Made by a program: the position numbers and the translations under genes. Shown piece by piece: positions 31,456 through 43,536 of a stretch of 64,000 bases of DNA. The notes beneath the pieces were generated by a model, which saw nothing but the letters and a program-made list of their open reading frames with translations, was not told the origin of the DNA and searched no databases. The DNA comes from Ulva prolifera (lineage: Eukaryota > Chlorophyta > Ulvophyceae > Ulvales > Ulvaceae), in contig CM041199.1 of the NCBI GenBank assembly GCA_023078555.1, positions 7,197,315 to 7,261,314 on the forward strand, written 5' to 3'. How positions within the stretch are numbered: the stretch's first letter is position 1; each line of letters begins with the position of its first letter.

Positions 31456-34400
31456 ATGTCCGGGTCTGGGATCGCCATGGCCATCGAGTTAGCCCCGAAG
31501 GGAACGTCGCCGCTCCCACACGTATACGTACCAGAGGGAAGAACAACCACCATTGGTAGAGCCTTTCAGGCTGAGATACAGGATCATGGCATCTCACGGC
31601 GGCACTGCGAGCTGTACTGGGCTGAGAGGCCCGAGCTGAGCGTTACCGCTGTGAAGAAGCAGTTGTTTGTCATGCAGCCCGAAGGCGCGATGATCAAGAT
31701 TGGGCCGAGCTCGGGTCCCGTGCGAGTATGCCCAGATCATTCTGATGAGTGTCTCACAGTGCAGAGTGTGGGTTGAAGCAAGTTCACTGCGTTGCCGATC
31801 GGCTGCACACCGGGCGCCACACAAAGACCAGCTGTGCCTTGCACGAAAACAGCCATCGCTTGTTAACCATGAGACATAACACTGACACAGCTGCCTGCCA
31901 CGTTGCAGATGGTTCAGGGCAGCGAATTGCACTTCGTGAAGCCAGGAGGGAAATCCAAGCTGCTTGCACTGGTTTTTGCTGGAGTGGTCACCGGGCAAAG
32001 CGGTTCCCCTGCAAAGCTGACGCCCTCCAAGCGGCCTGCCACGACTGAGAGCGTCCTTGCGTCCACCAGGGATGCCGTCACTGCCAGCATGGACTCCCCT
32101 GCTCTCACACCCAGCAGCAAACGTGCTGCTGGAGCCCTGTCAAAGTGTACCGCATTCTTCTGCAAGGGTGGAGACAGCTCTGACATCATCAAGCAATTTC
32201 AGGTGCGCCCTTCGACACACACACACCTCAGCCATACAATGTACCTCTCACAGGCACCTCCTGTGGGGGGTCACAGCTGAGTGCCTGTGCAGACCAAGCA
32301 TCCAATCCGGTCCCGTGTGATCCTCCCGATGTAAAGTAAACAAAGTAAATCTAAATTTACTGAGCCGTAGCCTATTGGACATTGACAACTCCGAGTTAAC
32401 GGGACCACATATGCCGAAGGGTAAACCACCTGGAAACCCCCCTCAGACGACCGTACGCAACTCACAGGGCCTCCTCCTGTGCTAAGCGAGGTGGTCACGT
32501 GCGGCAGTTTCGATTCCCCAAAGCGCACGCAGAATCGAACCCACGACCTCCTGACACGGAGGGGTAGCTTTTAATCCGTCCTCAACCCATTGGACCTCGT
32601 TCCGTGCATGTGCGTACACACCATGGCGGTGCTCCAACACACCTGCCGCCCCTGCCCGGTGCCTGCCAGAGTTTGCGACATGCACACCGCCGGCACAGTT
32701 ATACCATCATGCATGAATGCATGACTCCCGAGCCTCACGGTTGCCCAACTCTGCAGGCCTGTGGCGGCACGGTCGCGGACACCTTCCACCGTCACGTGAC
32801 CCACGTGGTGTCCTGCGCTGCGGGAGCGCAGCACGCGCAGCACGCGCAGCATGCTGCCAGCATGCTGCTGCAGGCTACGCGCGCCTGGCCCGGTGCGCCG
32901 CTTCGTTTCTGTAAGTCCGGTGCCGCGGGGGGCCCTGTCGCTTTCCATCACTGCCATTGTTAGGTTGTTTACACTGTCGGCCCCATGCATACACCGTGTT
33001 GCCTCGGGAGCGCCAGCGCCCCGTCCATCTGGCCGATGTGCAGTGCGGCGCGATCGTGTGGGCTGCGCCTGTCAAGGCGCTCGCCCATGCATGCATGTGG
33101 CAGCGGGCCGATGCATGTGGTCGCTCGCTCACCGGTGCCCTTCTGCTGCGGGGCACCCAGGCTGCTGTTGTGTGATAAGAACTACGTTTTGCGCAGCCGG
33201 CCGCAGCACACATGAACCCCGATCCTGCAGCTTGCCTCCGTGCCTTGATCCATGTAATACTCATTGGCCGTGATCCGCTGCCGCCGCGCATGCAGCCGAC
33301 CCCGCCCCCCACGCCATCGTCTCCGGCATGCACTTTGTCAGCGCGGAGTGGGTCACCGCCTCCGCCGCGCATCACGTCGCCAAAGCCGAAGGCCCCTACG
33401 CCACTCCCGGGCTCCGCGCAGAACTCCTCCGCCTCCTCAGCCCCTGCGAATCCCCCGCGCACCCCTCCACAGCACGCGCAGCACAGAACGTCGGCGCGGC
33501 AGCCACCGCCCCCGGAGACGCGGGAGCGGGGGCTGCGGCCGCTGTGGCGGGGGCCGCCGGGGCGGCGCCGGAGGCGACGATCCCCGGGTGGGGGCTGCAG
33601 CGGTGGGGCCCCCCCGGGTGGGCGGCGGAGGCGTGGGGTGGGGGTGGGGTGTGGCTGGAGCCGTTCGATGCGGAGCGGGTCAACGAGACGCTGCAGGCGC
33701 TGTTTGCGCACTACCACCGCACGGACCGGAAGGACGGGGAGGGAGCGGCCGGCGCCGGCACGCACGGGGCCCCTCAGTTCAGCGGCACCCGCGTCCCCGG
33801 TGCGGCCCCTCCGCCTCGCTTTGCACAGCACCGTCTGTTTATTCCATGACCTGTGTGTGTGCAGGCGTCGGTGAGTGCTCTGGCTTACCTGCCGTGCTGT
33901 GCGTGCTGTGGCCGTGCTGAGCGTGCTGCGGCCGTGCTGTGCATGTTGTGGCTGTGGTGCGATGTGCGGCGCCAGCTGCACGGGCGTGATAGCACGCATG
34001 GTGTCTTCTCCTTGCACACTTACGCTGCCATGAAGGCGGTCTGGCGCCGCGTGCAGGCCCTTGGTGGTCTGAATGACTACAATGTGTGAATGACTACACC
34101 GCCCCTGCATGGACCAGGAATGAGTTTGGAGTGTGACTTCCATCCGCAGCGAATCCTTTGTGGCCACAGGTGTCTCCGGCGACGCGGAAGCCGCGGAGCC
34201 AGGCAGCCAGATCGCTGCGGCCGCCGCCGCCGCCTGCGGCCACCGCGCGTGCGCCGCCGCGCCGGTGTGCATCGTGGCGCAGCTGGAGGAGACCCTGAAG
34301 AGCTACGTGCGGGGACGGGGGGCCGACTCGTTCCGCATCTTCGGGACGCGCCGTGCGATCAACACCCTGGCCTCGGCAACGCAACCGCTCCGTACCCCCG

Positions 34401-37265
34401 CCGACGTCGACGACCTCAGCCTCGGTGCGCTGACCACTGTGCTGTGCTAAGCGCTGCGCTGCGTGCTGTGTGCTGTGGCGATACCAGCAGGCGTGCTACG
34501 CTGCGTGCTGTGACGCGTGCTGCACCCCGTGCTGTGCGGAGCAGGAGCCAAGAGCGCGGCGAAGGTGAAGGAGCTGCTCGAGGGCGGCTTCCTCTCCCGC
34601 AACGTCACCTTCTCCCAGAACCCCGAGGCGCAGGCGGAGGCCGCATTCTGCGCGGTGTGGGGCGTCGGCCCGACGCACGCGCAGGAGTGGGTCCGCCGCG
34701 GCCTCCGCACCCTGGAGGACCTCCGCCGCAGCCCCGAGTGCCTCGCGATGCTGACCGTGCGCGAGCGCGCCGGCCTCCGCCACGCCGAGGACCTCGCGCA
34801 GCGGATCCCGCGCGAGGTGCGCATGCACATGCATGGACTTCATGCATGCTACGCCTGCGCGGCAGATTTCGGCGACCCGCCGCCAATGCATCAAGCGCCA
34901 CAGCACACAGCACTGGCATACATGCATTCGACCACATCCAATGTTCACACCTTGGCTGGTGTATACTACATGCATGCATGCATACCCCATGGTCGGCGTA
35001 GTGCCATGAATGAGTGAGTGGTTTTGCGAGTGCGTTCCGAGAACCGGCTTCATGCCGTGCCTTTATCCGTTGTAGAGACCTACATGCACGTGCCAGGTTC
35101 GCGCAGAGCGCGCGGGATGCTGGCGTCAGTGCATGCAGGAGGCGCAGGCGGCGCAGGGTGCGGTGCGGGCGGTGGTGGAGGAGCAGCTGGCGCTCGTGGC
35201 GGGGGTGCCGCGGGAGCAGGCGGCGGCCGGGCTGCACTGCCGCGCCCTCGGCAGCTACTGCCGCGGCAAGGCCGAGACAGGCGACGTCGACATCATGGTC
35301 GTGCCAGGCGACCCCCTCTCCCACGTCTGCCCGAGGTGCGGCAGAACTCACAACCGCATTGGAGCCACGCCGTCATGATCGCCGCAGGTCAGGCATGCGC
35401 ATGCACTGTACATGTGCATGGTGGACATGCACAGCATATACCCTACTCCCCATCATGCTAAGATTGGGTTGTACATGCCTGCTCGGCCACCCCACGCAGC
35501 ATATCCAGGTTGCGTGGGCGATACGACCAGCCCCATCCTCGCGATGTTCACAGTGAAAACTCGCATCCTCTCGGCCGCTTGCTTTCCTGCTTTTGATCTC
35601 CCGCGTCCGAGCCTTCTGTATTCTCGGTTTTCGTGGTGGTTGCCATTACCACCGGACCGACTGCAACCCGGCCCTCCGACTTCGTGAGTTTTGCGGCTGC
35701 CCCGGTATGAGTGCGTGCGCTCTTTGGGCTGTTGTTGTTGGTGTGCCTCCTCTCTGCCACGCCCACGTGTCCGACAGCTGCAGGAAGCTTCTTGCGGCGG
35801 TCATGCATGAGCTCCGGCGACTCGACATCGCGACAGACGACATCCCGCTGCCGGGGCACCCTGACGGCCGCTGCGGCGACGACTGCATGCAGTTCGCACA
35901 GCACAGCGCGACGTGGCTCGGCATCTGCTACGTTCCAGGTAGGGTTCTCCGAACGCCTCTTGGGATACCTCTGGGCACCACACGCAGTTACAACACACCA
36001 ATGTCGGCGCACAATGCGACAGCGCGCAATGCATGAGGCCGGATCGTGCTGCGGCATCATGGCGTGCACAGGCGGCGTCGCCATTCGACGGCGGACAACC
36101 GTGATGTGTATGCGTATATGTCTACAGGTGCTCGTCCGTCGTGCAGATGACAGAATGTGGGCGGTTTCTCCGGATGCAGCCTCAGATATCAATGTCTTGT
36201 CATGCCAAAACCCCATGCCATCACACAAAGGAAGTCCTTACGGGATGACACGCACCCTGTCATGGCGGCCCACCCTGAAGCGTGTTATGATACTGACGCA
36301 CCACAACGGTACGATCGAACCATGCGCCCGGAAGGGTCAGCTGCCGCGCACAGTGACTCGGCTCCATGCCTCGCCTCGCCCGCCAAGCGCAGTGCCGATC
36401 TCCACACACAGCCCAAACCGACACAGCCCGAACCGACGCGGCCATGCAGGGTTTCCGCGCGTCGCGCGCCGGCTCGACGTGAAGGTGTACCCGCCATGCA
36501 TGCGCGCCTGCGCGGTGAACTACTTCACCGGCAGCGGCCTGTTCAACCGCATGCTGCGGTACTGGTGCGACCGCCCGACTGCCGCCGTCGCAGCACGCGC
36601 CGCGACGCACCTCCCCGGCGGCGCCGTGTTCCACCTCAGCGACCGCTGCCTGGCCGTGCGGCCGCTGCCGCACGCAGAGTTTGCTGCCGCTTCGGCAGGC
36701 ACGTCCCCTCCCTCGGCTGCAGCGCGCACAGCAGGGCGATGCCGTGCTTGTTCGCTGAGCTGTCGTGCTGTGACGGGACGCGTCGCCACAGTGCACGTGA
36801 GGCACCGAGCACCCGGCTCCGCACAGTATCAACGCTGTCAAAGGAAAATGATGTCAGCCTGTGCAGGCATGCAGGTGGTCTGCGGCAGTGTGAGCCACTT
36901 GTGCGACAGGAAGTGCCTTCCACACTGCCGAGTCATAGGACCACCAAGCCACAGAACAATGTAGCGGTGGGGTCCAGGCCTGAAGACTCCCGCTTCTTTG
37001 TTGCAAGGTAACAAAGAGGGGTCGTGGTGGATTCACGATGGTGGTAGATTTGGCAATGCCACGCTGGTGTGCAGGCGGCGGCGGCGGGGCCGGCGGGTGG
37101 GGGGTGTCGGCGGCGGAGGCGCTGCGGAACAAGCGCGCGCCCGCCGCGGCGGCGCCGGCGGCGCAGCACGTGGTGAGCACGTGGTGCGAGACGGACATCT
37201 TCGAGGCCGTCGGGCTGCACTACGTTCCCCCCCACATGCGCCACTTCCACGGCGTGTCCTCCTAG
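31456..37265 (+). CDS. X-family DNA polymerase with N-terminal FHA and BRCT domains (Pol lambda/beta-like)
   Basis: Exons: 31456-31725, 31909-32202, 32757-32892, 33296-33799, 34170-34424, 34545-34816, 35139-35335, 35784-35938, 36450-about 36655, 37075-37265. Phases agree throughout except the last junction, where a short exon may be missing. Order: FHA domain (residues about 20-115, GR at 34-35, SRRH at 47-50) of the PNKP/aprataxin type; a Ser/Thr/Pro linker; one BRCT domain (about 160-275) spanning exons 2-4, with CGGTVADTFHRHVTHVV and FVSAEWVTAS; an Ala-rich linker; the 8-kDa lyase region with GAKSAAKVKE, keeping the Schiff-base lysine; the second helix-hairpin-helix VWGVGPTHAQEW; the palm with GSYCRGK and the metal-binding pair in GDVDIMVV; the third Asp in RRLDVKVY; nucleotide-binding YFTGSGLFNR; and C-terminal CETDIFEAVGLHYVPPHM. 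All catalytic residues are present. The role is gap filling in base-excision and end-joining repair in the nucleus. About 830 residues. Confidence 0.87.
32338..32402 (-). repeat. Dispersed AT-rich repeat C in PolX intron 2
   Basis: Minus-strand copy containing AGTTGTCAATG... and GTAAATTTAGATTTACTTTG. The same family is at 16936, 48299, 52975 and 58322. Confidence 0.7.
34976..35085 (+). repeat. Dispersed repeat A, copy 4, in PolX intron 6
   Basis: Contains AGTGCCATGAATGAGTGAGT, TTCCGAGAACCGGC and a degenerate CCTTTATCCGTTGTAGAGAC right end. Confidence 0.7.
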
Positions 37266-40200
37266 CCACCCCCCCCTGCCCCCCCACGGCTGCACCTCCA
37301 CATTTTCACCACAGCGAGCCCTCCTAGCCACGCTCCGACGGCAGCTCGCCCACACCATCTCCACAGCGAGCCCTCCAAGCCACGTCCACGGCGCCTCGTG
37401 TAAGCCACGGCCGTCTCGTGCTGGCCACGCCTCACAGGCTGCGTGCATCAGGGGTGGATTCAATCCTCAAGATCGGGGTGGAGCAGGGGCGCGTCGGCGG
37501 TGCCGAGGTGGGGGCCTGTGCTTGCAACACTGGTGCGTTGGCGACCCGGGGTGCCGGTGACCGCGGCCATGCATAGCGGCGATGGCGGCCGCGTGCGGCT
37601 GCACCACACGACCTCCAGTACACACACGCACAATCAGCCGAAAAGCAATGGGTGGCGTAGGTGTGCCTGTGCGTTGCCCTGGCGGCGCTCCCGGCCTCCC
37701 TGACTTTGTGCTTGTCACCCAGCCGGAGTGTCCAGCCACCCGTGCTGTGTGTGCTGTGTGTGCTGTGTGTGCTGTGTGCGCGCTCACTGCCGTTGTCGCT
37801 GGCTCACAGTCGAGGGCGTGCTCTGAAACACATGGCCATGCTCGTGAAGGGTACAGCCGGTGTGTGCAGCGCAGAAGTGGCCATGCCCGGAATGGTGGCT
37901 TCCAGTGCAACTGCGCAGACGCCCACGCGTTGCACAAGACGTGTACAAGACTCCGCTGGTGCTGCCCCGCCCGGGTACATGAAAACGTGCAGGCACATGT
38001 ACCGTGCAGGGTTCACAACAGTACAGAGCTAGTTGTGCTGTTGAGAACTGAGTCCGTAGATTGCCTACACCTACGCTAGACGTAGCTCGGGCACAAGCAC
38101 CTGTGGACGAACTCAGACATTCTGAAGATGTCATGACATTGAAAGTTCGGCACATGTACTGTGCTGTGTGCTGCGGCCCGTGCGGCTGCACGGCGTCCCT
38201 GCGGTGCCACCTGCCTGCTCAACTGAGCGGAGCCATGTCACAGCCGTTCTTGCATGCGAGGCAAGACAGCGTAACGTTGTAACACATGCTGTGTGTGATG
38301 TGCGTCTGCCCGGCGGTGCAACTGGCCTCTCCGAATCTGTCATTGTAACACATGCTGCTGTGCTGTGGGTGCTGCTGCGCTGGCTGTACTCCGTAGTCTG
38401 AACCAGTTCATTCAGTACCACTGGCTTTGGCAAACGCGTCCCATGGCTGCTACAGCACCACTGCCAGGGCTCGGCGGTTGCAGTTGATCACGCACACCTG
38501 CTTGTCCACACCACATTTCGTGCGTAAACTTCGTATGACAGACTGATATGAGATCACACGGACCTTTGTGGTGTCAGCCCTTGGAGCTACTGAACCTGAG
38601 AGGCAGGTAGCAAAAGCATGCTCAACGATGCAGCAGCTGTCTTGACTCTGTTGTAAACGTTGGTGCAGTTGCAGAGCGAGTGGGAGGGACTTGTCTCGCT
38701 TGAATTTCTGCGTGTGAGTAGGCTGCATGCCAACAGCATGCACTGCCACATCAGCTACGGACACAAAGTTGAGATCACACGGATCATTGACATCATGCCG
38801 TGTGCTGTGTCAAGCATTGCTTCGATGCAACATCGGCGCCACCGTGCATGTGAAACAGTGAATTATACGGTTAGGGCAGTCTCTGCTGATGAGTCTCCCG
38901 GCTTCAGCCTGTGGATCATCTCTGCACAGGCTGCTGTGTTGTACAAGAAAAACACCAGAAAACGGGTGGACCCTCCAGGGTGAATGGGCCATGCCGGAGC
39001 AGCGTTACAATAGGGACATGACAAGCTGCAGGAAGTGGGAAGCAGGGTGAACAGTTTGTTGCCAGGGCGCCTTGGCATGAGTGAGCCCTGTGAGGCAGCT
39101 CAGGCAACACTGCAGCACTCGTGCACCATGGTACATCGCGAAGGTAATTGCCTCAAGGCGGATGTATGTACCGCTGATTGTTTCAGGACCGCTGTGACTG
39201 GCAGTATGTGATCATAGGTAGATAGATACATGCGTATATACATGAACAGGTAGGCAGGGCTGTGGTATGTGCTCGTGCCATGAGTGAGTGGGTTTGCGAA
39301 TTGATTGTGAGAACCTGTAGCATGCCCGGCCTCTGGCCTTTGTAACTACATACGTAGAAGGACCGCAGACTGCCTGTGTGAGTCACAGACTGAGTTCATA
39401 CACTGTGACCGGATCGCTTTGTCCTTTTCATCGTGTGTGGCACTTTGACACTGACTGGGCAGCGCGACATCCAGCTCTGTGGGCAGTATTGCGGTCACAG
39501 AGGCAAAACAGTACAATCGCGCCATCATTCTCTCATTCAAACATACTTCGCGAACTCAGAGTTGGACAACAACCACAGCAGCGTAGGTTGCGGGGGCGGT
39601 GACCGCAGCGAATCATGGATGACCACAATACAGAACAGAGATGGCAGCGCTTACAGGCGTGTGAGTGTATGGAAAAACAAACCACACCCAGCCGCATGTC
39701 CAGTGCTAGTGCCACTGGAATCAGGAGTCTTTCATGTAGTCTTTCGTGGGACAGGTGCCTTCGGAGCGGCTCGGGGAGATATAACGTACTGCATCACCAT
39801 ATGCACCACAGAAACACAGATGTGGAGAAGCCCGCAACCAGCACTACTGAGGCAGCATGTACAGCTGCACTGCATATGCATAGTAGTCAACCGAAACTGT
39901 GTTGTTGGTTTTGGACACTCAAGGATTTGGCTCCTGTGTGATGCTCCATCAGGTGCTGAGAGGCTGTCTGGCAACTATGGCCAGGGCTCCGCCATCAGCA
40001 GGTTAACGCTAAGCCATTGTTCCTCGACACAATGGTATCCTTGAAGACCGCTATTACCGGCAATATCTTCAGGTGGATGGTGCGACCATGCTTGCGGCTT
40101 GGAAACATCGCCTCTGCCCGATGCCGTGATCGCTGTCTAGCATTGACTCCACATCATCCGATGACCAATTTGAGCAGTATCACCACGAGGTTGACGAAAA

Positions 40201-40336
40201 TCAGAGGAACTGCAGGCCACAGTATGAGGTCAAAACTTGATACCATACCATGCTGCGACAAGTGCTTGCGAGTACAATACATCCATAAGAGACATTCCTT
40301 CATAGAAAAGCTATTCATGGATTTGAGGTGGTCCAG
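37266..40336. other. Intergenic to AT-richer region, unresolved
   Basis: After the PolX stop come C-runs (37270-37290) and TGCTGTGTG microrepeats (37740-37780). Family E ends lie at 37664-37730 and 38280-38360. From about 38.6 kb composition becomes AT-richer and short exon-like segments appear on the plus strand (for example 38660-38710 ending at a GTGAGT donor, and near 40020-40060 encoding DRYYRQYLQ). I could not join them. Confidence 0.4.
39222..39356 (+). repeat. Dispersed repeat A, copy 5
   Basis: Includes GGCAGGGCTGTGGTATG, GTGCCATGAGTGAGTGGG, GAGAACCTGTAGCATGCC and the right end GCCTTTGTAACTACATACG. Confidence 0.75.
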
Positions 40337-40743
40337 GAGGGCTGGATAGCCTGTTTCGTACCTCGCAAGACACGGCAGAGGACAATCGCATTCACTATGC
40401 TGTACTTCAACGACACAGCACTGGCTCCCGATTGAAGGTATGACATGCCCCAGTTATCTGCAAGCAGACGTAGATTGACGGCTTAAGTGCATGTGTCAAT
40501 ATCTCAAGGGAGGCATCTGGATCGGTGCAGGAAGCTCACATTTCTCCAGCACACGCTGGTCATTTATAATGCAGACCGCATTGAGCGCCAGCGTGCTCGC
40601 CTACACAGCACAAAAACGTTCATTTGCCAGCCCTCGGTGAAATTTTTTGCACCTCGTGGGATGGACCTCTCAAGGTTGACTACATGGAACGACACAGGCA
40701 ACGATCAAGAGGCCAACGACCGTCATCGTACCACTATGAGTGA
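40337..40743 (+). CDS. C-terminal exons of an unrecognised gene
   Basis: Three consistent plus-strand exons: 40337-40437 (encoding GLDSLFRTSQDTAEDNRIHY and on to GSRLK, donor GTATGA), 40550-40636 (HTLVIYNADRIERQRARLHS and on to CQPS, donor GTGAAA) and 40675-40743 (VDYMERHRQRSRGQRPSSY, stop TGA). Phases are 0 at both internal introns. The peptide is hydrophilic and Arg-rich with no motif I can name. The region is visibly AT-richer than the neighbouring genes. Upstream exons probably exist (an acidic segment IDSTSSDDQFEQYHHEVDEN lies near 40150-40190) but junctions could not be fixed. It may be a real gene of unknown function or a decaying one. Confidence 0.35.
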
Positions 40744-41223
40744 CCAGAGGAACATGCTCTCTTTGTAGAACTTTCCAGGAGCGCCAGTTGATCACGGTCG
40801 ACAGCAAGAAGAGACCCCGCTGTGTTGACGTTGACACCTGGAGAGCATTGCACCGCTATCCGCACACAGTGAACGGGCAGGACGGACTGAACAACAAACA
40901 GCGAGAAATCTAGATACGTCAAAAGTACTGCTGCGTCAACGCCCGCACGAAAATTCCTACAGCCCTGATTTTAGTGCTATCAATGCGGACAGTGATGCCA
41001 GACACCGTGAATGGTATATGATCAGGCAGGTCTATCATCAGCTTCAGAAGAAGCCCTGATGCGTTCGCTTGGTGCTGGAGCCTGTGTCAATGCATCCGAT
41101 CACCTGTCCTGTAGGCTGTCCTTAGCATGCAATGGATCTCATGGAGGATGGCTGGGTAAACCACCACTCGTGGCATTGAATGCGCCCACTTCGGGGTGAT
41201 CACTAAAGCCATCGCACTCGCAG

Positions 41224-41760
41224 ACCTCTCCTCGTCGGATCATACCTTTTGAATGTGCTCATGCTGCCGCTGCAAACGATCAGGACATGGTTGCATGGAT
41301 TATACCTCCAGTGAAACAAGTTGCACTGGTAAGAGAAAACCAGTCCATGACACGAGTTACAGCATCCACGAGCTGTGCTTGAAGCCAGCCATTGACACAC
41401 ATTACAGACTAAATGCGCGTTTCATCCATCTACATATAGACCACCTGCAGGCAAGCTCAAAAATCTGCAGACCATCGAAGAAAGGGAGGCTATGAAAACA
41501 CGCTCCGGACACAGGTCGACATGCAGCACGCCAGACCTTGCTGGCAGCTTCAAACCCACCTTCATACGACCCATTACACACCAGGCACCAGTCTCCATCA
41601 AAGAGTCTGAGGAGGCACCCAAGCCCACACGTCCACCACCCGCCAAAATCAATGGCTGTGCTCCTTCTGCGGAACGCACGGTTGTGGCCATACATTTCCC
41701 CTGCCTCTGCACATCACCAGCCGAAATGTCACGATGTTATCACGCTCCCATGCTGTACAG
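41224..41760 (+). CDS. Exon-like segments of an unrecognised gene, convergent with the MBD-FYR-DDT gene
   Basis: One candidate exon at 41224-41328 encodes TSPRRIIPFECAHAAA then DQDMVAWIIPPVKQVAL and ends at a strong GTAAGA donor. Another opens at an acceptor (CCACCTGCAG, exon from 41451) and encodes KLKNLQTIEEREAMKTRSG, then a Pro/Lys-rich stretch including KESEEAPKPTRPPP. The end is unclear; the open frame runs on into the antisense of the next gene's last exon, so the true stop is uncertain. No domain recognised. It could be the same gene as 40337-40743 or a separate one. Confidence 0.3.
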
Positions 41761-41846
41761 CGGGGACAGCTGGCGGGACGGCCCGCATCTATACTCTTCC
41801 GACTCGGAACCGCCGCGGCCGCTTCCCCGGGCGGTCCTCGTCCGGC

Positions 41847-43504
41847 TCAGCGCTTACGATGCACGGGCTTGCCGAAATCATCATCGTCATCTTCATCATC
41901 GTCGCTGCTCCCAGTCGCCGCCGGGGAGTTGCCCTCCTCGTGCACGTCCTCCCCGTCTCCCCCAAGGGCGCCCTCGCTGCTGCGGCCCTCTGTGCCCCCG
42001 CCCCCCTCGTCCCCATCCGCACCCGCACCACTGCTGTCGAATGCACCATCGCCATCGCCATCTACGTCAGCATCCTCGCCCTCATCACTCTCTGCCTCTT
42101 CCTCACTCCCGCCACCGTCTGCACTAGACACACCCCTGCGGGACCGTGCGCCGCCGATGCCGCCGCCACGCCGCAGTGCACGCAGCTCCCGCCCACTCAC
42201 ACCCAGCGCCTCGTCCTCCTGGTGTCGCGCCGCCGCACGCGTCACCCGGGTGCGCCCGCCGCGCGGCGGCCCGCCGCCGTCTTCGCGGTCCTCCCACCGC
42301 CGCGCAGCACGCGCAGCGCGCGAGTCGCGCCCCGCCTTCCCCCGGGGAGCGTCGTCGCTGCTGCTGTCCCCGAACGCACCCTCGCCCGCGGCTTCGGCGT
42401 AGTTCACGCGGCCGCTGCGGCACCGCCTCCCACGGCCGCTGTAGTCGATCACGCTGAGGTCGAGGTCGGCTGCCATGCGGCGGCGCCCCTGTGGCGGCGC
42501 GGCCGGGGCCCCCGCTGCGGCGGCCTCCTCGCTCTCGCTGTCGCTCGCCGCAGCTGGCTGCGCGGTGCGGGTCGACGGCCGCGGCAGGAAGGCCGCGAGG
42601 TCACGCGCGCTTGGCGCGCCGCGGCCGGAGCCCCGCAGCGCGGCGCGCAGATGCAGCGCGCGGTGCCACACCGCCGCCCACGTGTGCGTGCGCGCCGGCT
42701 CCGGCAGCGGCAGAGTCCACAGCCGCCAGAACGGCCGCAGCCACTGCGTGCGCACCATCGCCTCGAGCAGCAGCAATGCTGCCATCGCGGCCTGCGGCCG
42801 CGGCGCGGCCGCCGCCGGCGCGGCCGCGGCGGCGTCCGCCTCCGGCGACGCGCTGGTTGCGTTGGCGACCAGCTGACGCCACGCCGCGCGCCGCGCGTCG
42901 CCACCGGCTGCCGGTAGCACCGCAGCAGCAGGCAGCTCCGCCTCCATCTGCAGCAGCAGCTTGCCCAGCTCCAGTGCGTCCTCGCAGCCAGCTTCACCAG
43001 CGTCCCCGCCTGCATTGCCCTCCATGCCCGCATCCTCTGCCTCCGCTTCCTTGCCGTCTGCAGCCGCCTCGGGGGCAGCAGCACATGGGTCCTCAGAGGC
43101 GGGGGCCAGCATCGCGGCGTGCACCGCCTGCAGGCGCTTGCGCAAGCCGCGCTCCCGGAGACCGTTCCCGTGCAGCCACGCCACGAGCTCCTTGACCGAT
43201 GCCGCGGTGCGGTATGCAGTCCACCGCCCGCGCCGCACGTCCGGCTGCGCCTCGTGCATCCCCTCATTGAATAGGCCCCCTTGCGCCATGGTCCCGACCT
43301 CCTCCGCGGCGCCCGCCCTGTCTCCCTGCAGGTGTGAAGCACGCTGCCGTGAACACCAGTTGATGCTTGCAACACACCTCTTCAGAACAGTGTGGCGGTG
43401 TCAATTTCCAGGCATCGATGCACGGCATTGGATACCATGACACCTTGACTGCATCTCAAAACAACAGTGTTGTGAGATTATTCAGCCGTGCGCTGCAACT
43501 GACA

Positions 43505-43536
<32 letters not shown>

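Noticed and set aside
32480..32610. Possible minus-strand tRNA gene or tRNA-derived SINE
   Set aside because: There is a good B-box-like GGTTCGATTC and an A-box-like stretch, but no proper acceptor stem or seven-base anticodon loop could be folded by eye.
41538..42917. Long plus-strand frame of 459 codons
   Set aside because: It lies mostly antisense to the last exon of the MBD-FYR-DDT gene and is a product of GC-rich codon bias.
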